Positions 8,706 to 17,917 are shown, numbered from the stretch's first letter. The stretch: DNA of 40,188 bases from Terriglobales bacterium (GCA_030038475.1 JASHOU010000003.1:1-40188); one strand, 5' to 3'. Numbers and translations: made by a program. The notes: a model not told the origin generated them from the sequence alone.

Positions 8706-8794
8706 CGGAGGACGACGGAGTTGAACCGTAGTGGCTGACTAGGCCGCTCGAATGCTTGGCAAGCATCGTCCAGTACCCACTGGCAACGTCCTCC
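8706..8794 (-). tRNA. tRNA-like gene with 8/4 acceptor/T-stem architecture, long variable arm, anticodon GCC (allo-tRNA candidate)
   Basis: Read 5' to 3' on the minus strand, 89 bases fold as a cloverleaf. The acceptor GGAGGACG pairs with CGTCCTCC over 8 bp, and the T arm is ACGG-TTCAACT-CCGT (4-bp stem, canonical TTCAANY-type loop). A 7/5 reading would leave T opposite C in the T stem and would lack the near-universal U8, so 8/4 is preferred. The D arm is CCAGT-GGGT-ACTGG (5-bp stem, 4-base loop, as in tRNA-Sec). The anticodon arm is GATGC-TTGCCAA-GCATT, giving GCC (glycine codons GGC/GGU). A 21-base variable arm forms a hairpin, and the discriminator is G73. CCA is not encoded. The long variable arm and G73 are serine-tRNA identity features, so mismatch between charging and anticodon is possible (inference). 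A minus-strand terminator follows at 8612-8590. Confidence 0.75.
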
Positions 8795-9142
8795 AGACGC
8801 CGCTTGCCCGTCTTCAATATTCGCTCGCTGTCAAGCTCGTACAACTCCACCAAAGTAGCCACTTATAAGGTGGTCTCGACAGGCCGGACAACCAAGTCCT
8901 GGGTCGCACCGCCACCGCCCCCGACGGCTTCAGCCCGGTGCTCCAAGTTCGCGCCCGGTTTTTGGGCGCTAACCTGGGAGAGCCCTTTGGTGGCGCAATC
9001 GTCAACCCAAAGCTCCCCTCGATGAACCCTCGACGGCCCCTTCCGACGGGCCAAAGAGCTGGGATTTTTTGGCTTCACCACAGGTCCCAGAACGCATATC
9101 CTTTGCGTTGAGGTTTTTGTACCAAACGACGAGGTTTTGACC
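8795..9142. other. Gene-free stretch between the tRNA-like gene and the beta-helix gene
   Basis: I see no supportable ORF. The stretch contains a possible minus-strand promoter for the tRNA-like gene, a C/G-rich segment around 8905-8970 and the 5' leader of the beta-helix gene with GAGG at 9131-9134. Confidence 0.5.
8862..8891 (-). promoter_or_regulatory. Possible promoter of the tRNA-like gene
   Basis: On the minus strand TTGTCC (8891-8886) and TATAAG (8867-8862) are separated by 18 bases, placing a start site about 60 bases before the tRNA-like 5' end. It is a weak match, listed because the RNA has its own terminator and no upstream minus-strand gene. Confidence 0.3.
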
Positions 9143-11236
9143 ATGCGGAAACCAAACTTCCTCTACGCAGCGCTGATCGCGATCGTCATTTATCTCGCGC
9201 CGTCGCTTGCCGCGCAGATTGGAGCGACCTACTATGTCTCGACCACCGGCAATGACAGCAACCCAGGCACGATGAGAGAACCATGGCTCACCATCCAGCA
9301 CGCGGCAAATACGGTTACGGCTGGCGCAACCGTCTACGTCTTCGGAGGAGTCTACAGCGAATCCGTGAACTTTCCCTCATCTGGGACGCCCTCGGCTCCG
9401 ATTACTTTCCTGAGTTATCCCGGCCAAACAGCCGTGATTGACGGAACCAATGTAAGTTGCTGCTCCTCAAATCCGCCCTCGAGCGGAAACGAGATACAAG
9501 GCCTCATCAACATTGTGAATCAGAGTTACATCGTTCTTAGCGGATTCGAAATCCGCAATTACTCGACCGATAAAGCCGCCTACACTCCAACCGGCATCTG
9601 GATCACCGGCTCGGGCAGCGGCGTTCAAATTCTGAATAACCTCGTGCACAACATCACCACCACCAAGGAAGCGAAAGGCAACGCATTCGGCATCTCCGTC
9701 TACGGCACTTCAGAAACTCCAATCACTCAGCTGGTGATCAGCGGCAACGAGGTCTATGACCTGAAGACCGGCCAAAGCGAATCGGTGAACGTGGATGGAA
9801 ACGTGACCTATTTTCAAATCACGAATAACCTCGTCCATGACAATGACAATATCGGCATCGACGCGATCGGATACGAAAACGTCGGTCCCGTTGGTTACGA
9901 CCAGGCCATGTATGGAGAAATCAGCGGCAACACCGTCTATAACATCAGCGGGATCACCAACAAAGGCGAGGGCTCCAGCTACGATGCCGACGGACTCTAT
10001 TGTGATGGCTGCGCCTATGTCACGTTCGAAAACAACTGGATCTATAACGCCGATCTCGGAATCGAGGTGACCAGCGAAAATCAGATCTGCCTCGCCAATG
10101 GCACCGAGTGGTCCGGGCCCAACGGCACCGGAACTCCCGGCACGGGCAGTTACCCGTGTTACGGTGAGTATGCTACCGTGCGCAACAACATATTCTCTAA
10201 CTCGGCAAATTTCGGTATCGGCATCGGCGGTGCCTCAGCTGCGACTCGCAGAGGCGGCGAGGAAACTCTCGGAGGCAGCACCTACGACGCCGTCTTCGTC
10301 AACAACACCCTTTACAACAATGTTAAGGTGACCCTCGACAATCGCGCGAGCGCGCCCGGTGGAGAATTTCAGATCAGCCACCAGATCGGCAGCGCCCAAG
10401 ACAACTACTTCGAGAATAATCTCGTTTACGCCGGCTCTTACAACCACTGGATTTTTAGCTATGTCAAAAGCTCTGAATCATATCCAGCCCCGCCGGCGAC
10501 TAACAATTGGAACCTGTACGATTCCTCCGCAGGTTATGTCAGTAAGGAGTCAATCGATTGGGATGGCGTTCGTTCTTATAAGACCTTTGCCGACTTTCAG
10601 ACGATCACTGGTGAAGATTCGGACTCGCTCGGTGCTGTCAATCCTGACTTCGAAGATCTCGCGTCTACGCCCGTAAACTTTGACCTCAACGCCGACTCGC
10701 CGGCCGTCAACGCCGGTGGCACGAGCCTCTCGTGCGGCATGGGCTGGTGCGATCCCAATGGCAGCTCTCCCGATTCCATCTATGGCGCGACCGATTTCCT
10801 CGGTAATCCGCGGATGAACGGTTCGACCATCAACATTGGCGCTTATGAGATCACCGGAATCACGAGCAATACCGTGACAGCAAATCTGACATCGGGAACC
10901 TACATTCTTCAGCCCGGTCAATCGACCACTCTGTCGGTCGCGGTTCTTGCCACTCCCGGTGGCGGTGGCGTGCCGAGCGGCACAGTGAACTTCATGCTCG
11001 GCTCAACCTTGCTGGCCACGCAAACCCTGCTGCCGACCGGGGTCACGACGTCTGCGGCAAGTCTTCCGCTCAGCGCGTCGGAACTCTCGCCGGGTGCCAA
11101 TACGTTAACCGCGGTCTATTCAGGGAATACGATTGCGACGGGCTGCTGCAGCGCGTCCTCGCCACCCGGAGGAGGAACACAGGTTGCGATCTATCCAAGC
11201 GCAACCTCGACGCCCATCACCATAACACTGCAATAG
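9143..11236 (+). CDS. Secreted right-handed parallel beta-helix protein with C-terminal Ig-like domain
   Basis: A 697-residue protein starts at ATG 9143 (GAGG at 9131-9134; an in-frame TTG at 9137 adds two residues). A signal peptide (FLYAALIAIVIYLAPSLAAQ) is followed by YYVSTTGNDSNPGT and WLTIQHAANTVTAGATVYVFGGVYSE, typical of the DUF1565/pectate-lyase-like beta-helix entry. Asn-rich rungs such as ISGNEVYDL, ITNNLVHDN, FENNWIYNA, VRNNIFSNSANFGIGIGG and VNNTLYNN continue to about residue 440, and a segment ending GATDFLGNPRMNGSTINIGAYE (around 550-575) is the usual end of such proteins. The last 110 residues form a Big_3-like Ig domain (SGTVNFMLGSTLLATQTL, LSPGANTLTAVYSGN). It is probably an extracellular polysaccharide-binding or -degrading protein; catalytic residues cannot be assigned. 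Confidence 0.85.
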   Translation: MRKPNFLYAALIAIVIYLAPSLAAQIGATYYVSTTGNDSNPGTMREPWLTIQHAANTVTAGATVYVFGGVYSESVNFPSSGTPSAPITFLSYPGQTAVIDGTNVSCCSSNPPSSGNEIQGLINIVNQSYIVLSGFEIRNYSTDKAAYTPTGIWITGSGSGVQILNNLVHNITTTKEAKGNAFGISVYGTSETPITQLVISGNEVYDLKTGQSESVNVDGNVTYFQITNNLVHDNDNIGIDAIGYENVGPVGYDQAMYGEISGNTVYNISGITNKGEGSSYDADGLYCDGCAYVTFENNWIYNADLGIEVTSENQICLANGTEWSGPNGTGTPGTGSYPCYGEYATVRNNIFSNSANFGIGIGGASAATRRGGEETLGGSTYDAVFVNNTLYNNVKVTLDNRASAPGGEFQISHQIGSAQDNYFENNLVYAGSYNHWIFSYVKSSESYPAPPATNNWNLYDSSAGYVSKESIDWDGVRSYKTFADFQTITGEDSDSLGAVNPDFEDLASTPVNFDLNADSPAVNAGGTSLSCGMGWCDPNGSSPDSIYGATDFLGNPRMNGSTINIGAYEITGITSNTVTANLTSGTYILQPGQSTTLSVAVLATPGGGGVPSGTVNFMLGSTLLATQTLLPTGVTTSAASLPLSASELSPGANTLTAVYSGNTIATGCCSASSPPGGGTQVAIYPSATSTPITITLQ

Positions 11237-11290
11237 GTCGAGCAGGCGGACTAACACGAATAAACGAGGACAATAACAACGTCGGAGCAA

Positions 11291-11710
11291 TTACTTCTCG
11301 GATTTCTCTCCAGCCAGGGCCAGATAAGTGTTGCTTTCTTTCTTCGCCCACTCCACTTCGGCTCGGGTGGCAAGAAGCTGCGCACCGCTGCTGCGTGCGG
11401 GAGACCATACCTGTGACAGGAAACAATGCCCTACGTAGCACTGGAAAATAACCCGTCCAGTGGCGCCAGCGCTCCGGCCCGAAGCTGCGTTGCTCAGCGC
11501 GATGGCGATCGGTTTACCGTGCATGTCCGCGATGCTGACGCGGCCATCGCCGGAGATGAACCTGTAATCGCCCGCTGGAAGATTCTTTTCCGCAAAGGAG
11601 AAACCGAACGGAACGTTAACCTGAATCGCACCCGCTTGCGCCTGGGCAGGAACGGTGGTGAGTCCAACCACCAGGCAGAGTCCGGCGATAAGCAACATTT
11701 GCTTTTTCAT
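11291..11710 (-). CDS. Small secreted protein of unknown function, VNVPFGFSF type
   Basis: The 139-residue product has a clear signal peptide (MKKQMLLIAGLCLVVGLTTVPAQAQA) and then IQVNVPFGFSFAEKNLPAGDYRFI, a start I associate with a large family of small exported proteins in Acidobacteriota. Strands follow (GRVSIADMHGKPIAIALS, ATGRVIFQCYVGHCFLSQVW), suggesting a compact beta-sheet protein, with a Lys/Glu-rich end. Two cysteines (QCYVGHC) could form a disulfide after export. GGGGG lies just upstream of ATG 11710 on the minus strand. It is convergent with the beta-helix gene and transcribed divergently from the FUSC-like gene. No function is known to me. Confidence 0.8.
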   Translation of the reverse strand: MKKQMLLIAGLCLVVGLTTVPAQAQAGAIQVNVPFGFSFAEKNLPAGDYRFISGDGRVSIADMHGKPIAIALSNAASGRSAGATGRVIFQCYVGHCFLSQVWSPARSSGAQLLATRAEVEWAKKESNTYLALAGEKSEK

Positions 11711-11734
11711 AATCCCCCACTATGTAAGTTAGTT

Positions 11735-11746
11735 CGCACCGGTGCG
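11735..11746. promoter_or_regulatory. 12-bp perfect palindrome upstream of the small secreted protein gene
   Basis: CGCACCGGTGCG lies 25 bases before ATG 11710 in the 5' leader. A self-complementary site there could be an operator or an mRNA hairpin; no regulator is identified. Confidence 0.35.
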
Positions 11747-11932
11747 GTGCTATCCCCGGACGAGATACTATGAAAGTAAGTGCAAGCGCACCAGATTACG
11801 GTAGTGATATGCCGTCGGATTGAATAAGTGTTTGCCGACGAGTTATCGCCTGGCATCTGCCGCGATGGCCTTGGTGATTCCCTGCTCAGTCTCTTCCGCT
11901 ACAATGACGGCTCTGGATCAAGCGGAGGGTTC

Positions 11933-12412
11933 ATGGTCAGGAAGGGGATTTTATCCGGGATTACTCGCTACGTTGTCGTGGACTCGTTGCGGACCACTTT
12001 AGCGGCGGTCGCGTCCATGCTGCTGGCGCGCCAGTTCAGGCTGCCGGAATATTATTGGGCGCCGATTTCGGCCATCGTCGTCATCCAATCGACCATCCCT
12101 CCGCTGACGATGGGATGGCAGCGATTTGTCGGCACCGCGCTGGGGGCGGTGGTGGGCGCAGCGCTGGCTACCTGGTTTCGCCAGAGCACTCCGGTCTATG
12201 CCATTGGGATTTTCTTGTGCGGTCTACTGGCATGGTTAGTGCGCGCTGGCGGAGCTTACAGGTTTGCGGCCATTACGTTGAGCATCGTTTTGCTGATTTC
12301 GCATACGAGTCCTCCATGGATCGTTAGCATGCACCGGTTCTTGGAGGTTTCGCTGGGAATTGCCGTGGCGCTGGTGGTAACGGTGGTTTGGCCGCTGAAA
12401 AAGACCGCGTAA
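11933..12412 (+). CDS. FUSC/aromatic-acid-exporter-like small membrane protein
   Basis: ATG 11933 is preferred because GGAGGG lies directly before it; an in-frame GTG at 11828 adds 35 residues without membrane character. The 159-residue product has about six hydrophobic segments (DSLRTTLAAVASMLLA, YWAPISAIVVIQSTI, FVGTALGAVVGAALATW, YAIGIFLCGLLAWLV, FAAITLSIVLLIS, LEVSLGIAVALVVTVVWPL). The signature YYWAPISAIVVIQSTIPPLTMGWQRFVGTALGAVVGA matches the N-terminal membrane half of FUSC/ArAE-type proteins, which export aromatic acids or are linked to fusaric acid resistance. It lacks a cytoplasmic domain and so probably acts as a multimer. The substrate is not predictable. It is followed 89 bases later by the XdhC-family gene. 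Confidence 0.75.
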   Translation: MVRKGILSGITRYVVVDSLRTTLAAVASMLLARQFRLPEYYWAPISAIVVIQSTIPPLTMGWQRFVGTALGAVVGAALATWFRQSTPVYAIGIFLCGLLAWLVRAGGAYRFAAITLSIVLLISHTSPPWIVSMHRFLEVSLGIAVALVVTVVWPLKKTA

Positions 12413-12501
12413 GAACTCCGCTGCGCAGTCCGCGGGAGTGTGGTTTGCCGTCGCAGCCTATGAAGTTTGACGTTCGCTGCGCGGGCAACCATAATCAATC
12501 T

Positions 12502-13341
12502 ATGGACCTTTACGAAGAGATCGTGCGCCTGCGCAAAGATGGACGCCGCGGAGCTGTGGCTACGATAGTCAACGTGCGCGGGTCGATCCCTTCGTTCAAG
12601 ACCGCGAAAATGCTGGTGCGCGATGATGGTTCAATCGTAGGAACGATCGGCGGCGGCTGCGTCGAGGCTGAGGTGTGGCAGGCAGCGAGGGAAGTGATGG
12701 AATCGGAGAAGCCGCGCACCATGACCTTCGATCTGAATCGCGACCCGAAATACGACACTGGGCTGGTCTGCGGCGGAACGCTGGAACTTTTTGTCGAGCC
12801 GATTTTGCCGCCGGCCGATCTTCTCATTTTCGGCGCCGGGCACGTAGCTACAAGCCTTTATAAGGTAGCCAGAATCGCCGGATTCGACGTTACTGTGATT
12901 GACGACCGCGAAGCCTATGCCAACCGCGAACGCTTTCCCGACGCGCATGAGGTAATCTGCGAAGATTTTGAAAAGGCGGCAGCGCGGCTGACGGCAGGCG
13001 AGTCGTCCTACATCGTGATCGTCACGCGCGGGCACCGCGACGATATGCGAATGCTGCGCTGGGCGGTGCAGACGCAGGCACGGTATGTCGGAATGATTGG
13101 GTCGAAGCGAAAGACCATCACTATTTTCAAAGAGCTGCAACAGGAAGGGCTGCCAGCGCATCTGTTCGAGCGCGTGCATGCGCCCATCGGTCTGGATATT
13201 GGGGCGATTACGCCGGAAGAAATTGCGGTTTCAATTACGGCAGAGTTGATCGCGAAACGGCGGAAGGTAGAGCGCGATCTCCCGCACATGAGCTGGTTCC
13301 ACCGAGGCGAGCGCGACGCGGAAGTTGAGCCGAAAGCTTAG
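12502..13341 (+). CDS. XdhC/CoxI family protein
   Basis: From ATG 12502 the protein has 279 residues. The N-terminal XdhC/CoxI part contains ATIVNVRGSIPSFKTAKMLVRDDGS, GTIGGGCVEAEV (C53) and GLVCGGTLELFVEP (C90), and the C-terminal part is a Rossmann-like XdhC_C domain starting LLIFGAGHVATSLY (about 108-120), with YIVIVTRGHRDDMRMLRWAV and YVGMIGSKRK. Family members insert or mature the molybdenum cofactor of xanthine dehydrogenase or CO dehydrogenase-type enzymes by adding the terminal sulfido ligand. No molybdoenzyme gene is nearby, so the client is unknown. Other starts (12388, 12460) exist and overlap the previous gene or lie in the spacer; none has a good ribosome binding site. Confidence 0.85.
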   Translation: MDLYEEIVRLRKDGRRGAVATIVNVRGSIPSFKTAKMLVRDDGSIVGTIGGGCVEAEVWQAAREVMESEKPRTMTFDLNRDPKYDTGLVCGGTLELFVEPILPPADLLIFGAGHVATSLYKVARIAGFDVTVIDDREAYANRERFPDAHEVICEDFEKAAARLTAGESSYIVIVTRGHRDDMRMLRWAVQTQARYVGMIGSKRKTITIFKELQQEGLPAHLFERVHAPIGLDIGAITPEEIAVSITAELIAKRRKVERDLPHMSWFHRGERDAEVEPKA

Positions 13342-13344
13342 ATC

Positions 13345-13529
13345 ATCTTAACCGCCGAGACGCGGAGTTCGCCAAGAAATGCTTTGGCAAAAGGCTGCGG
13401 AGGCCGTTGGCAAATCGCTCCGTCGGCGGAGTCGTTCGTTGGGTAAATCGTTCCTTCAGCAAATCATTCCTTCCGCAAGTCATTCCTTCCGGTTTTTCTC
13501 GGCGTTCTTGGCGTCTCGGCGGTTAAGAT
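13345..13529. repeat. Inverted-repeat element with 19-bp perfect ends
   Basis: ATCTTAACCGCCGAGACGC (13345-13363) recurs as an exact reverse complement at 13511-13529. The interior has a T-rich series of related units (TCGTTCCTTC, TCATTCCTTCC, TCATTCCTTCC at about 13450-13490). The element fills the gap between the XdhC-family and CYTH genes and ends six bases before the CYTH ATG. It codes for no recognisable protein. Confidence 0.75.
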
Positions 13530-13535
13530 TTCAGT

Positions 13536-14111
13536 ATGGCGAAGGAAATCGAAATCAAATTTCGAATCGCAGATCTGCCTGCGATCACACGAGCGCTAAA
13601 GCGAGCCGGTTTCAAGCAGGTGACGAGATCCACCCACGAAATGAATTCCCTGTATGACATGCCTGGCCAGAAGTTGCGTAAGCGTGGCGATATGCTTCGT
13701 CTGCGAAAGTATGGCGACAAATGGATGCTGACGCACAAAGCGAAAAGCAAACAGGGTCGCCACAAAACGCGCGTGGAGCTGGAGACGCCTGTAGAGAACG
13801 GACACCAGATGGACGCGATTTTGCGCACGCTTGGGTTCGAGCCCAGCTTTCGTTATGAAAAATATCGCGCCGAGTGGAGCGACAGCTGGGGCCACGTTGT
13901 GCTGGATGAAACTCCAATTGGGAATTTCGGAGAGATCGAAGGGACGCCGCGCTGGATCGACCGCACGGCGCGGGCGCTCGGAGTTGCGCGAGCCGATTAC
14001 ATCACCGAGACCTATGCTCCGATGTTCTTTGCCTGGAAGCGGCGCACGGGAAGCAAGGCGGAGGAGATGACCTTTCGGGCGGTTGGAGTACGCAAAAAGT
14101 CCTCAGCATAA
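13536..14111 (+). CDS. CYTH domain protein (class IV adenylate cyclase/triphosphatase-like)
   Basis: The 191-residue protein opens with MAKEIEIKFRI, which contains the CYTH signature ExExK (E4, E6, K8) used for triphosphate and metal binding in the beta-tunnel fold. Further charged strands fit the family: DMLRLRKYGDKWMLTHKAKSK, KTRVELETPV, RYEKYRAEW, VVLDETPIGNFGEIEG. CYTH enzymes include class IV adenylate cyclases (CyaB) and inorganic or thiamine triphosphatases; the two cannot be told apart here. The ATG at 13536 is six bases from the inverted repeat, and no ribosome binding site is visible. The C-terminus is basic (VGVRKKSSA). Confidence 0.85.
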   Translation: MAKEIEIKFRIADLPAITRALKRAGFKQVTRSTHEMNSLYDMPGQKLRKRGDMLRLRKYGDKWMLTHKAKSKQGRHKTRVELETPVENGHQMDAILRTLGFEPSFRYEKYRAEWSDSWGHVVLDETPIGNFGEIEGTPRWIDRTARALGVARADYITETYAPMFFAWKRRTGSKAEEMTFRAVGVRKKSSA

Positions 14112-14186
14112 ACCCGGAACAATTCGCAAGCCGGTCGCAGGCCGTTTAGAACGTCGAACATGCCACCCAACGCAATCGAACACTCC

Positions 14187-14699
14187 TCATACAACGTGGG
14201 CAAAGCGTTCGTGGGAGTGATGTGCGTGTTCTTTTGGATGTTCGTGTTCCCTCGCTTGCGGTTGCTTTTCGTTTAAGTAGCTCTCGTAGCCCACCGCGGC
14301 AAAATAGATGGCCTGATCAAAGAAGGTGTCGAGCAAGCGCAAGAGTTCGAAACCGCCCAGTATCTCGAGCGGTCTTTCACGCATGCCTTCGAGCTCGAGA
14401 AAATCCCAGAGATTTTCTTCGGTCAGCATCAGAGCCCAGCAGAGCGAGCTCAGCGAAACGCCTTGTTCGGCGCGGCGCCTGCCGATTTGCTTGAAGACAG
14501 CCTCGATGTCGACTTCGGTTTTGGTCAGGATCCAGTCGCTGAGGTTGTGATAGACTTCGCGGGCGCGGTCGCGAACTTCCTGCGGCGAAACGCGTTTGAA
14601 ATCGGCGGCGCGACTGGAGCGCTCGACCTTGCGCACGAGACTTTCAGCAAGTTTTTCGGAATGAGCTTCGATGAGATGAACAAGACGAAGAGCGATCAT
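14187..14699 (-). CDS. RsbRD_N-like helical protein with His-rich tail
   Basis: ATG 14699 is preceded by GAGGAGG six bases upstream, so it is preferred over the longer reading from 14858, which would run toward secA. The 170-residue product is all-helical: MIALRLVHLIEAHSEKLAESLVRKVERSS, then FKRVSPQEVRDRAREVYHNLSDWIL, IGRRRAEQGVSLSSLCWALMLTEENLW and LLRLLDTFFDQAIYFAAVGYESYL. This pattern resembles the RsbRD N-terminal (non-haem globin-like or RsbR sensor) domain found in stress-signalling proteins; the RRRAEQGVxLxxLxWAL motif is the best support. The tail HEHPKEHAHHSHERFAHVV is His-rich and may bind metal. It lies 104 bases after the secA stop codon in the same direction. Function is not established. 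Confidence 0.65.
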   Translation of the reverse strand: MIALRLVHLIEAHSEKLAESLVRKVERSSRAADFKRVSPQEVRDRAREVYHNLSDWILTKTEVDIEAVFKQIGRRRAEQGVSLSSLCWALMLTEENLWDFLELEGMRERPLEILGGFELLRLLDTFFDQAIYFAAVGYESYLNEKQPQAREHEHPKEHAHHSHERFAHVV

Positions 14700-14802
14700 A
14701 CAGAACCTCCTCGTAGTAGCACCTAACCTTATTGTAGTCCTGGGTGCAAGATGCGGAGCGCGAAAACTTTCGCCGAGGACTCGAGTGTCGGTGCGCTGAC
14801 CG

Positions 14803-17800
14803 CTAGGCGCCACAGCATTTTTTGTACTTTTTGCCGCTGCCGCAGGGGCAAGGATCATTGCGTCCTACCTTTGCTCCCGAGCGAATCACTTGTTGCACTT
14901 GCATGTCTCCGGCGCCAGCCATGCGGGCTTGCTCCAGCTCTTTCTTTTTCTTGCGCTGGAAGGCTTCTTCGATTTCGTCGACTGAAGTTGCGACCTGGCG
15001 CGCGGGGCGTCCGTTGCCGCCTCGGCCACCGGTGATAACGGCGGGCGCGCCGGCATTGGGCCGCGGCGCAGAGCCATCGTTTGCAGGACCATCGTTAGCG
15101 CTGCCTCCACTGCCCGCGCGCATTGCGAACTCCGGCGGACGCTCCATGATCTGCATCAGGTAGAGGTAACGCACCGTTTCTTCCTGGAAGCGCTGCATCA
15201 TGGCTTCGAACATGTCGTAGGATTCGCGTTTGTATTCGACCAGCGGATCGTGCTGTCCGTAGCCGCGCAGGTTGATGCCCTCTTTCAGGTGGTCCATCGA
15301 GAGCAGGTGATCTTTCCACTGCGTGTCGATCACGCTCAACATGATCATGCGCTCGTGATAGCGCATGGCTTCGGCGCCGATTAATTTTTCCTTCGCATCG
15401 TAACGTTCTTTCAGTTTGTCGAAGATGGCATCGCCCAACTCCTGGCGATTCATGTCCTCAGGCTTCAGGCCTTCGGCGTAGATGTCGACGCCAAAACGAG
15501 TGAAGATCGCGTCTTTCAGAGCTTTGAAGTCCCAATTGTCGATGTGCTCTTTCGCCGGACAGTGCTGATCGAGGATGTCGCCGAGAATTCCTGAAACATA
15601 ATCTTCGACGATCAGATCTTTCTGATCGAGTCCTTCGAGCAAGCGGCGGCGCAGGCCGTAAACGGCTTCGCGCTGCTTGTTCATCACGTCGTCGTATTCG
15701 AGCAGATGTTTGCGGGCCTCGAAGTTCTGCGCTTCAACGGCTTTCTGCGCAGCTTCGATGCGGCGCGTGATCATGCGCGATTCGATGGGAACGCCTTCTT
15801 CCATGCCCAGGCGTTGCAGCAGGTTCGAAACCCACTCCTTGGCGAAGATGCGCATCAAGTCGTCTTCGAGTGAGAGATAAAAACGCGACGAGCCGGGATC
15901 GCCCTGGCGGCCGGCACGTCCGCGAAGCTGATTATCGATGCGGCGCGCTTCGTGGCGTTCGGTTCCGAAGATGTGCAGGCCGCCGGCCTCGATCACCTGC
16001 TGGTGCTCCTCGTCGGTATCTTTTTTGTGGCGGGCAAAAATCTCGTTCCATTCATTGGTCGGAACGCCGTACTCGTTTCCGGCGTAGTACCAGACCGTGC
16101 GATTCGGGTCGTCGGCGTCAGCGGCGATCTTGCCCTGGGCGGCGCGCAACGGCTGCGCGATTCCTTTCTTCACGCACTCCTGCTTGGCCATGAATTCGGC
16201 GTTGCCGCCGAGCAGAATGTCGGTGCCGCGGCCGGCCATGTTGGTGGCGATGGTGATCGCGCCTTTGCGTCCGGCTTGTGCCACGATTTCAGCCTCACGC
16301 TCGTGGTGTTTGGCGTTCAAAACCACGTGCGTCTTGATGCCCTTCTTTTTCAGCAGGTCGTCAAGCCGTTCCGACTTTTCAATTGAGGTCGTGCCTACCA
16401 GCACTGGCTGGCCGCTCTCGTGCAACCTCTGAATTTCATCGGCTGCGGCAAAATATTTTTCCTTCTCCGTGCGGTAGACGATGTCCGGATTCTCTTTGCG
16501 CAGCAGCGGACGATTGGTGGGAATCACCAGCACTTCGAGGCGGTAAATCTTTTCGAACTCCGGCGCTTCGGTTTCCGCCGTACCCGTCATGCCGGCAAGC
16601 TTTTTGTACATGCGGAAATAATTCTGGAACGTGATGGTGGCGAGCGTTTGATTCTCGCGCTCGATCTTCACATTCTCTTTGGCTTCGATCGCCTGATGCA
16701 ATCCATCGGACCAGCGGCGGCCGGGCATGAGACGCCCCGTGAATTCATCGACGATGATCACTTCCCCGTCTTTGACTACGTATTCGACGTCTTTCTTATA
16801 AAGCGCATGCGCCTTGACCGCGGTTTCGACGTGATGTTTCAGCGCCCAGTTTTCGGGATCGGCGATGTTGCCGATACCGAGCAACTTTTCTACTTTTTCC
16901 CATCCTTCATCACTGACCGTAATGTTGCGGTGCTTTTCATCGACCACGTAGTCGCCAGTGAGGACCTTGGGCTCGCCCGGCAGCGTATCGATCTCCTCGC
17001 CTTTTTCAAGTTTGGGGATGATGCGATTGACCTTGTAATACTTGTCGGTCGATTCTTCGCTGGCGCCGGAAATAATCAGCGGGGTGCGGGCTTCGTCGAT
17101 GAGGATGGAATCGACTTCATCGACGATGGCGAAGTTGTGCATGCGCTGCACGCAATCGCGCAGGTCGAACTTCATGTTGTCGCGCAGATAGTCGAATCCG
17201 AATTCGTTGTTGGTGCCGTAGGTGACATCGGCGGCGTAAGCGGCGCGACGCTCGGTGTCGTCGAGATCGTGAACGATGACGCCCACCGTAAGGCCGAGAA
17301 AGCCGTAGAGCTTGCCCATCCATTCGGAGTCGCGCTTGGCGAGATAATCGTTGACCGTCACGACGTGCACACCGCGACCGCTCAGCGCGTTCAAGTAAAC
17401 TGGCAGCGTCGCGACCAGCGTTTTGCCCTCGCCGGTTTTCATTTCGGCGATTTTGCCTTCGTGCAGAACCATGCCGCCGATCAGCTGCACATCGAAGTGC
17501 CGCATGTTGAGGACACGCTTGCCGGCTTCGCGGGCGACGGCAAAAGCCTCTTCCAGCAGTTCATCGAGAACGGTTTTAAGAGCCTCGCCGCGTTGATCTT
17601 CGATTTCCTTCTGACGGTCGAAGTCGGCTTCGGGGTCATCGGGAATGGAGTTGAGCCTCTCCTGAATTTTTGCCCGAAATTCGGCCGTTTTGGCGCGCAA
17701 CTGGTCGTCGGAGAGCTTTTGCATCTCCGCTTCGAGCGCATTGATCGCAGCCACGCGAGGCTGCAGGCGCTTGATTTCGCGCTCGTTCTTGGTGCCAAAA

Positions 17801-17826
17801 ATCTTGCCTAATAAGGTGTTGATCAA
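14803..17826 (-). CDS. secA: Preprotein translocase ATPase SecA
   Basis: The 1007-residue protein is the motor ATPase of Sec export, acting at the cytoplasmic face of SecYEG. It has a SecA N-terminus ([29 protein letters not shown]), a Walker A ([13 protein letters not shown], about 129-140), [19 protein letters not shown], the preprotein cross-linking region, motor domain 2 with [29 protein letters not shown], the helical scaffold/wing region and a Gly/Pro linker (about 930-960). It ends with the zinc-binding SEC-C motif [16 protein letters not shown]. Sequence is intact; it is longer than E. coli SecA (901) because of insertions typical of many non-proteobacterial SecAs. ATG 17826 is preceded by a region with a repeat-like motif. 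Confidence 0.98.
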   Translation of the reverse strand: MINTLLGKIFGTKNEREIKRLQPRVAAINALEAEMQKLSDDQLRAKTAEFRAKIQERLNSIPDDPEADFDRQKEIEDQRGEALKTVLDELLEEAFAVAREAGKRVLNMRHFDVQLIGGMVLHEGKIAEMKTGEGKTLVATLPVYLNALSGRGVHVVTVNDYLAKRDSEWMGKLYGFLGLTVGVIVHDLDDTERRAAYAADVTYGTNNEFGFDYLRDNMKFDLRDCVQRMHNFAIVDEVDSILIDEARTPLIISGASEESTDKYYKVNRIIPKLEKGEEIDTLPGEPKVLTGDYVVDEKHRNITVSDEGWEKVEKLLGIGNIADPENWALKHHVETAVKAHALYKKDVEYVVKDGEVIIVDEFTGRLMPGRRWSDGLHQAIEAKENVKIERENQTLATITFQNYFRMYKKLAGMTGTAETEAPEFEKIYRLEVLVIPTNRPLLRKENPDIVYRTEKEKYFAAADEIQRLHESGQPVLVGTTSIEKSERLDDLLKKKGIKTHVVLNAKHHEREAEIVAQAGRKGAITIATNMAGRGTDILLGGNAEFMAKQECVKKGIAQPLRAAQGKIAADADDPNRTVWYYAGNEYGVPTNEWNEIFARHKKDTDEEHQQVIEAGGLHIFGTERHEARRIDNQLRGRAGRQGDPGSSRFYLSLEDDLMRIFAKEWVSNLLQRLGMEEGVPIESRMITRRIEAAQKAVEAQNFEARKHLLEYDDVMNKQREAVYGLRRRLLEGLDQKDLIVEDYVSGILGDILDQHCPAKEHIDNWDFKALKDAIFTRFGVDIYAEGLKPEDMNRQELGDAIFDKLKERYDAKEKLIGAEAMRYHERMIMLSVIDTQWKDHLLSMDHLKEGINLRGYGQHDPLVEYKRESYDMFEAMMQRFQEETVRYLYLMQIMERPPEFAMRAGSGGSANDGPANDGSAPRPNAGAPAVITGGRGGNGRPARQVATSVDEIEEAFQRKKKKELEQARMAGAGDMQVQQVIRSGAKVGRNDPCPCGSGKKYKKCCGA

Positions 17827-17917
17827 AACAGAAATCCTTCAGAGCAAACGCGCCGGGCGTATCAGTATGAGCCTAGCACATTAGATGCGGGAGCAATGAT
17901 AACGATGAAGAACGGCG

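Noticed and set aside
8706-8794. Interpreting the tRNA-like gene as an ordinary tRNA-Gly
   Set aside because: A 21-base variable arm, missing U8 in a 7/5 fold and a T-C mismatch in the T stem are not compatible with normal glycine tRNA.
13345-13529. Rho-independent terminator of the XdhC-family gene
   Set aside because: Inverted ends are 147 bases apart and no T tract follows a compact hairpin.
16420-17811. 463-codon open frame on the plus strand
   Set aside because: It is antisense to secA, whose motifs are all intact, and has no recognisable domain.
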